A stretch of DNA of 64,000 nt from assembly GCF_037023145.1 (NCBI RefSeq), contig NZ_CP146092.1:1488001-1552000 (forward strand), given 5' to 3'. The notes under the pieces were generated by a model. The model did no database searches, had not been told where the DNA came from, and saw nothing but the letters and a program-made list of their open reading frames with translations. Shown here piece after piece: positions 1 through 8,869 of this stretch (position 1 is the stretch's first letter; each line of letters begins with the position of its first letter). Source of the stretch: Ralstonia sp. RRA (GTDB taxonomy: Bacteria > Pseudomonadota > Gammaproteobacteria > Burkholderiales > Burkholderiaceae). The translations under genes were made by a program, and so were the position numbers.

Positions 1-1
1 C

Positions 2-1219
2 CGGCATGCGCGGCTCGCGGCGGTCATCGGGACCTTCGTGGTCAACCTGGCATACATGGTGCCGCAGATGGCAGGGGCCGGCGCCCTGATCAAGCTGATG
101 CTCGGCATCTCGTACGAGTCCGCCGTGGTCATGGTTGGCGTCGGGATGATCGTGTATGTGCTGTTCGGCGGCATGATCGCCACCACGTGGGTGCAGATCA
201 TCAAGGCCGTTCTGCTGCTCGCGGCGGCTGCCGTGCTGGTGGCGATGCTGCTGGCTGCTGTCCAATACGACCCGCTGCGGCTGTTCGCTTCGGTGGAGCA
301 GCAGTATGGCGCGCAGATGCTGTTGCCGGGCGGCTACTTCAAGCATCCGCTGGACCCGCTATCGCTGTTCCTGTCGTTCATGTTCGGCGTCGCCGGCCTG
401 CCTCACATCATGACGCGCTTCTACACCGTGCCGGATGCGCGGACAGCGCGCAAGTCGGTGCTGTGGCTGATGTTCCTGGCCGGCAGCTTCTTCCTGGTCA
501 CCACGCTGATCGGCTTCGCGTCGGCCACCCTCGTGGGACAGGACGCCATCCGCGCGGCCGACAAGGGCGGCAACCTGGCACTGCCGCTGCTGGCGCAGCA
601 TCTCGGCGGCGGTCCCGGCACCTTCGGCGGCCAGTTCTTCCTGGCATGTATCTGTGCCGTGGCCTTCGCCGCCATTCTCGCCGTGGTGGCCGGACTCACG
701 CTCGCGTCGTCGGGCGCCATCGCGCACGACCTGTATGTGAATGTGATTCGCCGGGGCGCGGTCAGCGAAGAGCAGCAGGTCCGCGTCGCGCGCATCGCCA
801 CGTTGGGCGTGGGCGTGCTGGCGGTCGCGCTGGGACTGCTGGCGCAGGGCATCAATGTGGGCGTGCTGGTGATCCTGGCCATCGCGATCGCGGCGTCGGC
901 CAATTTCCCCATCATCCTGCTGTCGATGTTCTGGCGCCGCTTCAATACCGCCGGTGTGATCGGTGGCGTCACCGCGGGCCTGGTTTCGTCGGTCGCGCTG
1001 GCGTTTCTCGGCCCGGCGTTCCTGAAGGACCAGGCGCTGTTTCCGATCGTGAATCCAACGATCCTGAGCATGCCGATCGGCTTCCTCGGCGCATGGCTTG
1101 GCACGATGCTGAGCCGGCGCAGCGCCGAGCACGAGGCCCGCTTCGACGCCTTCGTCTTCCAGGCGCATACCGGGGCCAGGCCGGATGCTCCGCCGGCTCC
1201 TGTTGTGCCGGCGGACTGA
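2..1219 (+). CDS. actP: Cation/acetate symporter (ActP-like), 5' end outside window
   Basis: This is the C-terminal part of a sodium:solute symporter of the acetate permease type, an inner-membrane protein that takes up acetate or other short carboxylates with a cation. The reading frame is open from base 2, so the start lies upstream. About 405 residues are visible out of the usual 550 or so. Successive hydrophobic helices are separated by short polar loops. The segment GLPHIMTRFYTVPDARTARK (about residues 125-144) is characteristic of ActP proteins. The C-terminus ends in a short Pro/Ala-rich tail. The next gene starts about 105 bases downstream on the same strand. Substrate is inferred from family only. 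Confidence 0.85.
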   Translation, partial: RHARLAAVIGTFVVNLAYMVPQMAGAGALIKLMLGISYESAVVMVGVGMIVYVLFGGMIATTWVQIIKAVLLLAAAAVLVAMLLAAVQYDPLRLFASVEQQYGAQMLLPGGYFKHPLDPLSLFLSFMFGVAGLPHIMTRFYTVPDARTARKSVLWLMFLAGSFFLVTTLIGFASATLVGQDAIRAADKGGNLALPLLAQHLGGGPGTFGGQFFLACICAVAFAAILAVVAGLTLASSGAIAHDLYVNVIRRGAVSEEQQVRVARIATLGVGVLAVALGLLAQGINVGVLVILAIAIAASANFPIILLSMFWRRFNTAGVIGGVTAGLVSSVALAFLGPAFLKDQALFPIVNPTILSMPIGFLGAWLGTMLSRRSAEHEARFDAFVFQAHTGARPDAPPAPVVPAD

Positions 1220-1325
1220 TCCCGCTGGTTCCACCCGATCCATGTACATGCCGGCGCCGTCCACGGTCGGCGCGGGCAAGACTGACCCGCGGGCACATTG
1301 CCCGCTCCATTACTGGGGATTTACG

Positions 1326-2012
1326 ATGAAAGCAATCAAAGGTGTAGTGTTCGATCTCTACGGCACGCTGTTCGACGTGCATTCGGTAGCCGGCCGCTGC
1401 AGCGACCTGTATCCGGGACGCGGACTGGAGATCAGCGTGCTGTGGCGCCAGAAGCAACTGGAATACACCTGGCTGCGCAGCCTGATGGGCCAGTACCTGT
1501 CGTTCGAGGCTGCCACCGAGGACGCGCTGGTCTATACCTGCAACCATCTCGGGCTGCAGCTGCAGGCGCCGGACCGCGCGGCGTTGTGCGAGGCGTACCT
1601 GAAGCTGAATCCCTACCCGGATACTCCGCCGGCCCTGTCGATGCTTCAGGCGCTCGATCTTCCGCTGGCCATCCTGTCCAACGGCTCGGTACGGTCGATT
1701 CATTCGGTCGTGCACCACGCGGGGCTGCAGGATCGCTTCGCCCATCTGATCAGCGTCGATAACGTCGAAGTGTTCAAGCCGCACGGCAAGGTCTATGCGC
1801 TGCCCGAAAAGACCATGGGCCTGGCGCGCGACAACATGCTGTTCGTCTCGTCGAACGCCTGGGACGCATCAGGGGCCAAGCACTTCGGTTACCAGGTGGC
1901 GTGGATCAATCGCGTGGGCAACACCTACGACGAGCTGGGTGCGCGGCCGGATGTCCAGGTCGAGTCGCTGGAAACGCTGGCCGATTGGGTCCGAGGCCAG
2001 GATCGCGCTTGA
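1326..2012 (+). CDS. Haloacid dehalogenase, type II (HAD superfamily)
   Basis: A 228-residue HAD-superfamily hydrolase of the L-2-haloacid dehalogenase type, which replaces halogen on 2-haloalkanoic acids with hydroxyl through an Asp-ester intermediate. The nucleophile motif VVFDLYGTLFDV is at residues 8-19. The second motif LSNGS lies near residue 118, a conserved Lys in VFKPHGK near 152, and the dehalogenase signature SSNAWDASGAK near 176. The ATG at 1326 follows AUG-poor sequence and places the nucleophile where the family has it. A longer in-frame extension from 1185 is unlikely because it has no similarity. Some family members act on other substrates. Confidence 0.88.
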   Translation: MKAIKGVVFDLYGTLFDVHSVAGRCSDLYPGRGLEISVLWRQKQLEYTWLRSLMGQYLSFEAATEDALVYTCNHLGLQLQAPDRAALCEAYLKLNPYPDTPPALSMLQALDLPLAILSNGSVRSIHSVVHHAGLQDRFAHLISVDNVEVFKPHGKVYALPEKTMGLARDNMLFVSSNAWDASGAKHFGYQVAWINRVGNTYDELGARPDVQVESLETLADWVRGQDRA

Positions 2013-2098
2013 GCGGCTGCCGCTGGCCTCCGCCCTTCCCGACGGGGAGGGCGCGAGGCGGCGGCAATCCAGCCTGCCGTGCCACCCGCTACTTCCTC

Positions 2099-3433
2099 TT
2101 ACATACTGCCCGTGGCTGTCGCGGGCGCATAGCGCCCCGACAGCGCTGCATACAAGGGCGGCACCGCCATCCTCGATACGCCGGCCGCGATCAACGCGGT
2201 AGCCATCAGCGGAATCGTCAGGCCGCGCGCTCCCACCAGTTCGATCATCACCACGAAAGCCGTGACCGGGCGCTGCGTCACCGCGGCAAGATAGCCGCAC
2301 ATCGCCAGTGCCGCGTACACCGGCAAAGGTGCCTGCCCGATCGTGTATTGGAGCAGGTTGCCGATCCCTGCGCCGATGGCCAGCGATGGCACGAACAGGC
2401 CGCCCGGAATGCCGGACAGCCAGGTCAGCAGCAAGGACAGGCCCTTGAGGAAGGGATACGCAGCCGGCAGCACGAGGTCGCCGGCCAGCAGCGCGCGCGT
2501 TTCGCCGTACCCGCTGCCGTGGCTGGTTCCCGATGACGCCAGCCCGAGGAGCGCAACGCCCAGCCCGCACAGCGCGCCGAACATTGCAGGGCGTTGCGCG
2601 CGCAGACCGCGTATCCGAGGCGGCAACCACCGCTCGCTGTGAACCAGCAGCCAACAGAAGCCGGCGCCGGCCAGCCCGGCCACCGCGCCCGCTGTCACGA
2701 CCGCGACAGCCATGCGGTACGGTGCCGACGGGCCGGCCGCTATCATGCCGAGCGCCGGACCCTCGCCTTGCAGCACGCCCGCCACGGTGCCGGCACAGAC
2801 CACCACCGCGATCAACGCCGCGCTGCCGCGCGGCGGGATGCCGCGCGCCAGTTCCTCGATGGCGAAGGCAATGCCGGCCAGCGGCGTGCAGAACGCTGCC
2901 GACAATCCGGCCGACGCGCCGGCAAGGGCAAGCTGGCGATCGAGCGCGGTGAGATGGGCGCCGGCTGGACCGGACAGCCCGGGGAGCCACCGGCGGAGGC
3001 TGACGAGCAGCGCGGCGCCGATATGGACGGTGGGGCCCTGGCGGCCGAGCGTGAAGCCGCCCAGCGTGCCGAGAAAGGACAGGCCGATCTTGCCGACGAT
3101 CACCGCCGGCCGCAGCAGACGCGGCTTAGCCGTTCCATTGCCGCCGCTGACGATGGCCACGATCTGTGGAATGCCACTGCCTTCGGCACCGTCGAAATAG
3201 CGGTGTGTGAGCCAGACTGCGAGTGCGCCCAGTGCTGGCGAAAGCAGCAAGGTGACCCACGGCCCGTGGGCGCTTGCCGCGAGAAACAGCTGGTGGCCGA
3301 TGTCGATCAGCCAGGCATATAGCGTGGCGACACCGCCGACCAGGGTGCCACCGACGCACAGTACGGCGTGATGCCACCACAGCCGGCCACGGGCCCGTGG
3401 TTTCCTCCAGTTCGCGCTCCCACGCAGCTCCAT
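2099..3433 (-). CDS. ClC-family chloride channel/transporter with Gln in place of the gating Glu
   Basis: A 444-residue ClC membrane protein for chloride or related anions in the inner membrane. The selectivity motif GSGIPQ is at residues 85-90, and the usual GREGP motif reads GRQGP at 130-134, with Gln132 (codon CAG) at the external gating Glu position. The segment PLAGIAFAIEEL with two Glu lies near residue 185. A GIPGGLFVPSLAIGA motif lies near 340. In characterised ClC antiporters the external Glu couples proton exchange, and Glu-to-Gln mutants behave as if the gate were open, so this protein may be channel-like. GAGGGG precedes the ATG. Chromosomal context gives no partner. Confidence 0.9.
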   Translation of the reverse strand: MELRGSANWRKPRARGRLWWHHAVLCVGGTLVGGVATLYAWLIDIGHQLFLAASAHGPWVTLLLSPALGALAVWLTHRYFDGAEGSGIPQIVAIVSGGNGTAKPRLLRPAVIVGKIGLSFLGTLGGFTLGRQGPTVHIGAALLVSLRRWLPGLSGPAGAHLTALDRQLALAGASAGLSAAFCTPLAGIAFAIEELARGIPPRGSAALIAVVVCAGTVAGVLQGEGPALGMIAAGPSAPYRMAVAVVTAGAVAGLAGAGFCWLLVHSERWLPPRIRGLRAQRPAMFGALCGLGVALLGLASSGTSHGSGYGETRALLAGDLVLPAAYPFLKGLSLLLTWLSGIPGGLFVPSLAIGAGIGNLLQYTIGQAPLPVYAALAMCGYLAAVTQRPVTAFVVMIELVGARGLTIPLMATALIAAGVSRMAVPPLYAALSGRYAPATATGSM

Positions 3434-3680
3434 ATCGTCCCCTCGTTGTTATCGTGCCGACGTGCGTCAATGCGCGTCGGAGCGGCTGACAAACGCAGGA
3501 TGCATGCCAGTGGTGAGCCCCAGACCGACTTGTCAGGCTCGCCACCGGCACAGGGCGCAGGGGCCTTCGGGTCTTCTCTGACCGTTGGGACCGAAATCCG
3601 ATACCATGACTGCCGCGCACGGTGCGCCAAGCTGGCGCGACGCTGCTTTCGCCGCAGTTCCGAAACAACGGGAGACTTTG

Positions 3681-4298
3681 ATGTCGTTCGAACATTGGAT
3701 TGCGTTTGTGCTGACCAGTGTCGTGATACTGGCGATTCCAGGACCGACGATCCTGCTGGTGATCGGCGATGCCTTGGCCCACCGCGGCAAGTCGGCGTTC
3801 GCCACCGTGGCGGGTGTTGCCGCGGGCGATCTCACGGCCTTTACCCTGTCAATGGCCGGGTTGGGCGCGGTCCTGGCGACCTCCGCCACACTGTTCACCG
3901 CATTGAAGTGGGCCGGCGCCGCCTATCTGATCTATCTTGGCGTCCAGGCGCTGCGGAGCGCCGCGCGAAGCGGCGCAAGCCAGGTACCGGTGAGCGAGGG
4001 CCGTCCGTTACAGCGCTTCGGCAAGGCGTGGCTGGTAACGGCGCTGAATCCGAAGAGCATCGTCTTCTTCGTTGCGTTCGCTCCCCAGTTTATTGATGCC
4101 AGCCGTTCGTTCCTGCCTCAGGCCGGCATTCTGATCCCGACCTTCGTGATCATGGCGGCGGCCAATGCCGCCATCTATGCGCTGCTGGCGCGATCGCTGG
4201 CGACGCGGCTGACCAGTGCCCGAGCGCAGGCGAACGTCCAGCGCGTGGGAGGCCTGACGCTGATCGGCGCAGGGACACTGGTGGCAGCCCGGGCCTGA
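3681..4298 (+). CDS. LysE/RhtB-family amino-acid exporter
   Basis: A 205-residue inner-membrane exporter of the LysE/RhtB family, which effluxes amino acids such as lysine, threonine or homoserine lactone-like compounds. The N-terminal signature AIPGPTILLVIGDALAHR is at residues 18-35. A second conserved segment, TALNPKSIVFFVAFAPQF, lies near residue 114. About six hydrophobic segments are visible. ATG 3681 is chosen over the upstream in-frame start at 3585 because GGGAGA lies seven bases before it and the family usually begins about 15 residues before the IPGP motif. The stop codon lies inside an 8-bp tandem repeat. The substrate cannot be read from sequence. Confidence 0.88.
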   Translation: MSFEHWIAFVLTSVVILAIPGPTILLVIGDALAHRGKSAFATVAGVAAGDLTAFTLSMAGLGAVLATSATLFTALKWAGAAYLIYLGVQALRSAARSGASQVPVSEGRPLQRFGKAWLVTALNPKSIVFFVAFAPQFIDASRSFLPQAGILIPTFVIMAAANAAIYALLARSLATRLTSARAQANVQRVGGLTLIGAGTLVAARA

Positions 4299-4325
4299 TG
4301 GCCTGATGGCCTGATGGTCTGATGG
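4294..4325 (+). repeat. Four tandem 8-bp units overlapping the lysE stop codon
   Basis: The unit cctgatgg occurs three times exactly and a fourth time with one change. The stop codon of the LysE-type gene lies within the first unit. The array falls in the gap between that gene and the convergent recombinase gene. Confidence 0.9.
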
Positions 4326-4327
4326 AC

Positions 4328-6049
4328 TCAGGGGATGGCGGCGGCAAACGCCTGCCCCATCTGCCGAGCCCGCTTTACCTCATCGCTGTGCAGATAGACC
4401 GACGTCGTCGACACCGACGCATGCCGCAGATTGTCCCGCACGATGGTCAGGTCCACGCCACGCGCCAGCGCATGTGTGGCGTGCGTATGCCGCATCCAGT
4501 GCGGACTGGCGCGCCTTAGCTTCTCTGCCGCCGTCGGATGATCGGCGCCGATGACATCGGCGGCCAGCAGGAAGAACCGCTTGACGATATGTCCAAGCCG
4601 GGTGGTCGTGATGCCGGCGTCCGGCGTGTCGGTCAGACCCCCGAGGCCCCCGAGGCCCCCCAGGCCGCCGACCAGCAGCGTGTCCGGGCGCCACAGGCGC
4701 CGGCTGACGGGCAATCCGCGCTCTGTCAGGTAGCGCTCCAGAGCCGTTCTCGCCAGCGGCGGCAGGGCCACCTTGCCGCTACGCCCGCCCTTCCCCGTCA
4801 GCTGGAGCCATTCGTCGCCCTCGCGGTCGGCGCCGATATCGCCCAGCCTGGCGGCGACGAGTTCGCTCGCCCGCAGCCCTGTCGCATAACCGAAATCCAG
4901 CACGAAACGCAGGCGCTGCGCGGCGGCGGCTTCCCACCCATAGGACCACTCCAGTCCATCGGCGATGGTCCGGACGAGCCGCCACTCGCCTTCGCTGAAG
5001 GCATGGGAGCCATCCAGCGCGGCGGTGCGGCCACCGCCCCGGACCTTGATGCCCGCGAATGGATTGGCCAGGACATACCGCTGCTGCGCCAGCCAGCGGA
5101 ACATGGCCCCGACGATGGAGAGCGCGTGCGCGACCGACCGGGCCGATAGTGCGCCGGTAAAAGGCCGCCATTCCGGCGACGTGCGCGAGCGCGGCGGGCC
5201 TGCCCAGCGATCCCGAGGCGTCGGGCGGCGCAGGAAGGCGCGGTACGCAACGGCGTCCTCGGTGGTCAACGATGACAGGGGCCGCTGCCGCTCGACGATG
5301 GCCCACAGGATCAGGCGTTCGGCTTCCTTGCGGTAGGTGCGTTGCGTCGCTGGCGATTCATGCAGCGCCAGCCAGGCCTGTACTGCCTCGTAGTCATTGT
5401 CGGCCGTCAGCGTGCAGGTCTGCCGCGGCGCGCGAAAGCGCCCTTGCGAGCCATCGACCTCTTGTGGCAGCCGCAGCTGTTCCCAGGGCACGACCACGCT
5501 GCGCCGCTCCTGCACGACCAGCGCGCGGGCGCGTTCCGTCAGCGCCGGGTGGGCGGCGAAGAATGCCTCGATATGCGCGGCGCTGCGCGCGCCGAGTCCT
5601 GGAATGGCGGTCCACCACCGGCGGCGCCTTGGGATACGCACGGTCAGCGCCGCCAGCGTGTCGATGCCATGGGCCCGCAAGGCAGCCACCGCGCGCGCCG
5701 GCAGCCAATGGCCAATATCGTCCGCAATCGATGGCCGTGGGGCTGGCAGCGTGCGCAAGAGGTCGATGGCGCGGTCGGCCGCCCTGCCCTGCGCGGCGCG
5801 TTCGGACGCAGGGATTTCGAACAGCGCGGCGAGATCGTCGCGGCCGCGCTGCCGTGCGAACGCCGCCAGCTGGCGCCGGATGCGGCCGAGGATGGCGCGT
5901 GAAGACTGGCCATGCGCCCTGTCATCTCCGAGATATTGCGCCACCGCCTGCCGCGAGCCGAGCCCGGCATGCCAGGCGCGCAGCGCGGCGACAGAGGCGG
6001 CGTCCGGGAAGTCAGGTGGGGTAAGGGTGGAAGGCGGGCGCGGTTTCAT
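4328..6049 (-). CDS. Large tyrosine recombinase / integrase (573 aa)
   Basis: A phage-integrase-type tyrosine recombinase. The N-terminal 190 residues are an extension with a helix-hairpin-helix-like segment (AIPGLGARSAAHIEAFF). They precede a SAM-like core-binding domain (about 225-330, including ATQRTYRKEAERLILWAI-like text) and the catalytic domain (about 345-573). Catalytic residues visible are the Arg in GLRASELV, HWMRHTHATH (H-x-x-R), the later H of LRHASVSTTSVYLH, and the Tyr nucleophile in that segment. Its core is clearly related to the shorter recombinase at 14600-15793. An in-frame Gly-Leu-Gly repeat lies near residue 460. It sits at the left edge of the foreign region and could have served integration there, but no attachment site was identified. 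Confidence 0.85.
   Translation of the reverse strand: MKPRPPSTLTPPDFPDAASVAALRAWHAGLGSRQAVAQYLGDDRAHGQSSRAILGRIRRQLAAFARQRGRDDLAALFEIPASERAAQGRAADRAIDLLRTLPAPRPSIADDIGHWLPARAVAALRAHGIDTLAALTVRIPRRRRWWTAIPGLGARSAAHIEAFFAAHPALTERARALVVQERRSVVVPWEQLRLPQEVDGSQGRFRAPRQTCTLTADNDYEAVQAWLALHESPATQRTYRKEAERLILWAIVERQRPLSSLTTEDAVAYRAFLRRPTPRDRWAGPPRSRTSPEWRPFTGALSARSVAHALSIVGAMFRWLAQQRYVLANPFAGIKVRGGGRTAALDGSHAFSEGEWRLVRTIADGLEWSYGWEAAAAQRLRFVLDFGYATGLRASELVAARLGDIGADREGDEWLQLTGKGGRSGKVALPPLARTALERYLTERGLPVSRRLWRPDTLLVGGLGGLGGLGGLTDTPDAGITTTRLGHIVKRFFLLAADVIGADHPTAAEKLRRASPHWMRHTHATHALARGVDLTIVRDNLRHASVSTTSVYLHSDEVKRARQMGQAFAAAIP
4634..4672 (-). repeat. 9-bp in-frame repeat encoding (GGL)n inside the integrase
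   Basis: About four repeats of a 9-bp C-rich unit (plus-strand sense gcccccgag with variants) encode a Gly-Gly-Leu repeat between the binding of the second catalytic motif and the H-x-x-R motif. Unit gain or loss would keep the frame. Confidence 0.8.
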
Positions 6050-6121
6050 GGCTGCCAGTTTAGCGCAGCAATGTGGCCATTACGATAAGAATAGTTATCC
6101 CTGTCGAGATACTGAAAAGCG

Positions 6122-7153
6122 TTATCCTCGTTTTTCCCAAAACTGTTTTGCCAGTTCGCTCAGAGCGCTAGTTAACTGAGCGACAGATTTCGCACTTTGC
6201 AAATTATTCTGCCCGGTCTGTACATTGGTATCAGCAGCATCGCGTATATTGATAATACTGCGGTTTATGTCTTCACTTACTGCTCCCTGCTGCTCGACCG
6301 CAGTCGCTATTTGCGCGTTCATGTCGGTAATTTCGTTAACGCGTTGGCCAATTCCATCAAGAGCTGTAGCTGCTTCCTCTGCGTGAGCTACACTCGTGTG
6401 CGCTTGCCGACTACTTTGCTCCATGACTGTAACAGCGGATTGCGCTCGCTCTTGTAGAGCGCTGATCATGCTTTGAATATCCGTTGTCGATTGCTGTGTG
6501 CGAGCAGCAAGACTGCGAACCTCATCGGCGACAACAGCAAAACCACGCCCCTGCTCACCAGCACGCGCGGCCTCAATTGCTGCGTTGAGTGCCAACAAAT
6601 TCGTTTGCTCGGCGATCCCTCGTATAACGTCAAGAACTTTTGATATCTCGTTACTTTGACCTTCAAGCTCATGAATAACCTGAGCGGCTTGCCTAATTTC
6701 ACCTTCAAGGGCAGTGATTGACTGGCTTGTGTGGGCTACCAGACGCTGGCCAGATGCCGTCTCAGTGTCTGCTCTTCCGGCCGCATCTGCAGCATGCTGT
6801 GCATTGCTCGCAACCTCTTGAATGCTTGCCGCCATTTGGTTTACTGCCGTTGCTATTTGATCTGTCTCTGCCTGCTGCTCAACTGTAAGTACATTGCTTG
6901 ACTCAATATCCTTTAGTAGGCCTCGGGTGTGTTCGCTAAGCCGATTTGATGCATCACCTATGCGACCTACTATGGCGCCTGTTTCAGCTTGCATCATTCG
7001 TAAAGCAAACTCTATTTGGCCAAACTCATCGGTGCGCCCAGTGTAGAGGGATTGACTTAATGGGTTATTGGAAATATTCCTGGCTCTTTCAACCAGTCTT
7101 CCAAGAGGAGAGAGAATAGCCAAAACACTAACAGAGCTTAAGCTTCCTGACAT
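6122..7153 (-). pseudogene. Methyl-accepting chemotaxis protein, 5'-truncated (Aer-like)
   Basis: The C-terminal 343 residues of a chemoreceptor. It retains a HAMP-like stretch (about 15-60, [12 protein letters not shown]), methylation helices, and the conserved hairpin tip [20 protein letters not shown] followed by [15 protein letters not shown], where CheA and CheW would bind. The N-terminal sensor and most membrane segments are missing. The open frame begins only about 20 bases from the IS30 end at 7176, so the gene was cut there. It is similar in layout to Pseudomonas aerotaxis-type receptors. Codon use and GC are noticeably lower than in the surrounding chromosome, which marks it as acquired DNA. 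It is probably non-functional. Confidence 0.85.
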
Positions 7154-7175
7154 TAAAGTGGGCGGTTACAGGAGC

Positions 7176-8259
7176 TGAGTGCAACACGGTTATTGAATTG
7201 AAGCTGGAGCATCATGCCGCATAGCCATAGCTTCCTGCATCACCTCGTCCATAACCTCGATCGGACACTTGAAGTCGAAGCGCTTACGGGGGCGCATGTT
7301 CAGTTGCAGTGCGATGGCATCCAGTTCCTCCTGGCTATGCACCGACAAGTCCGTGCCTTTGGGCAGGTACTGGCGGATCAGGCCATTGATGTTTTCGTTA
7401 CTGCCGCGCTGCCAAGGGCTGTGCGGGTCGCAGAAGTAAATCGCCACCCCGGTCTGCTGGGTGATTTCAGCATGCCGCGCCATTTCTCGGCCCTGGTCGT
7501 AGGTCATGCTCTTGCGCATCGCCAGCGGCATGCCATTGAGCGCTGCACTGAAGCCTTCCATCGCCGAGGTCGCCGTCGCGTCGTTCATCTTCACCAGCAT
7601 CAGGTAGCCACTGGTGCGCTCCACCAGCGTACCTACAGACGAGGCGTTGGCCTTGCCCTTGATCAGGTCGCCTTCCCAATGCCCTGGCATCAGTCGGTCT
7701 TCGATCTCCGGCGGACGTACATGAATACTGACCCTCTCAGGGATCTGACCGCGCCGATCCACGCCGCCAGAGCGCGGCCTGCGCATCGTCTTGCTTTGGC
7801 GCAGGCAGATGATCAGCTCTTTACGCAGCTCGCCGACTGGCAAGGCATAGATCGCGTTATAGATCGTCTCGCGACAGACGTAGGCATCTCTGAGGCTGGG
7901 AATATTCATGCTGCGCAGCTTGCCGGCAATCTGCTCGGGAGACAAACGCTCACGCAGCATATGCGCCACCAATTCGAAGCGCTCGCTACCCGGCAACAGC
8001 TTTTGCTTCGGTCGACACACCTGACGGCGGGCCTGCATCTGCTGCTGGGCCACGCGGGCCGAGTAGCCGCCACAGGCATCTCGATTGCGGCGCAGCTCCC
8101 GGCTGATGGTCGAAGGGGATCGGTTGATCAAGCAGGCAATCCCGCGCAGGCTGAAACCTTGGGCATGACCGATTTGAATGGTGGCGCGCTCTTCAACGCT
8201 GAGTTCGGAATAAGACATAGGGACAGCACCGTACCGGAAAGGTCAGGTGTTGCACTCAG
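7176..8259 (-). mobile_element. IS30-family insertion sequence
   Basis: A 1.08-kb insertion sequence bounded by 13-bp perfect inverted repeats, ctgagtgcaacac at 7176-7188 and its complement at 8247-8259, enclosing one transposase gene. The outer flanks belong to two different broken genes (chemoreceptor and DNA methyltransferase) and no clear short target duplication was seen, so the element probably sits at a deletion or recombination junction. Confidence 0.88.
7190..8218 (-). CDS. IS30-family transposase
   Basis: A 342-residue, apparently intact DDE transposase. The N-terminal helix-turn-helix (LSVEERATIQIGHAQG... with SLRGIACLINRSPSTISREL) binds the inverted repeats. The catalytic core has Asp in HWEGDLIKGK (about residue 180), Asp in TYDQGREMARH (about 240), and Glu in RGSNENINGLIRQYLPKG (about 275). 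Length matches the family. The start lies about 30 bases inside the right terminal repeat and the stop close to the left one, as usual in this family. Confidence 0.93.
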   Translation of the reverse strand: MSYSELSVEERATIQIGHAQGFSLRGIACLINRSPSTISRELRRNRDACGGYSARVAQQQMQARRQVCRPKQKLLPGSERFELVAHMLRERLSPEQIAGKLRSMNIPSLRDAYVCRETIYNAIYALPVGELRKELIICLRQSKTMRRPRSGGVDRRGQIPERVSIHVRPPEIEDRLMPGHWEGDLIKGKANASSVGTLVERTSGYLMLVKMNDATATSAMEGFSAALNGMPLAMRKSMTYDQGREMARHAEITQQTGVAIYFCDPHSPWQRGSNENINGLIRQYLPKGTDLSVHSQEELDAIALQLNMRPRKRFDFKCPIEVMDEVMQEAMAMRHDAPASIQ

Positions 8260-8869
8260 TTTTCGCCGCCGCCCCCTTATTATCACTGCGAGGTGAATAG
8301 CTTTTCTGCCAATTGATTATGCCAATGCGATTCTCTTCGCCGAAGATTTCGTCCATGAGCATGCCAAGTCTAAATAGTTCCCTATGATCAATACAGATAG
8401 CCATAACCCCGCCTGGGGTTAGCATCTCACGCATCATCCAGATTCTGGGTGTCATGAAGCGCAACCATTTGCTGTGCTTGGACCCATCATCTTTAGGAAC
8501 TACATCGCCGAGATCTGGATCGTTTGGATCCTTGTCCCACTTGTCGTTATAGCGGAAGTCCTCGCCGGTGTTGTACGGCGGGTCTGTTACTACAAGATCA
8601 ACTTGACCACGATATTTATAGAGCGTGACCATCGCAGAAAGGTTTTCACCGTCCCAGATCTCATTCTCTGACTGGGCGGTTTCCTCTCCAAAGGATACTT
8701 TCTTGATAATACGATGCAGCTTCGGCTTGACCTGGCGGATGATCTGCCAGGGAGCAGCCCGCCCGGTGTAACTCATAACGATGCCATTCTTGCCAGCATC
8801 GGCAAGCGCCGCATCATGCTCCTGCAGCATACGGACCAAGGCGGCCCTCGGCAGTTGTTCGTAATCCAT
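8260..8869 (-). pseudogene. Site-specific DNA methyltransferase (type III Mod-like), 3'-truncated by IS30
   Basis: The first 203 residues or so of an adenine-type DNA methyltransferase. The catalytic motif TDPPYNTGEDFRYNDKW lies near residue 95, preceded by IWDGENLSAM. The SAM-binding part and target-recognition region that would follow are absent, because the frame runs into the IS30 terminal repeat at 8259 and stops a few codons later. The 5' end looks native (ATG 8869). The motif order (DPPY early) fits beta-class type III modification enzymes. No restriction subunit is present. It is a remnant and should be inactive. Confidence 0.85.

Noticed and set aside
359..1296. Long minus-strand frames opposite the symporter gene
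   Set aside because: GC-rich antisense shadows: Arg/Gly/Ala-rich, no motifs, and fully overlapped by a clear gene. The same applies to most long antisense frames in the window.
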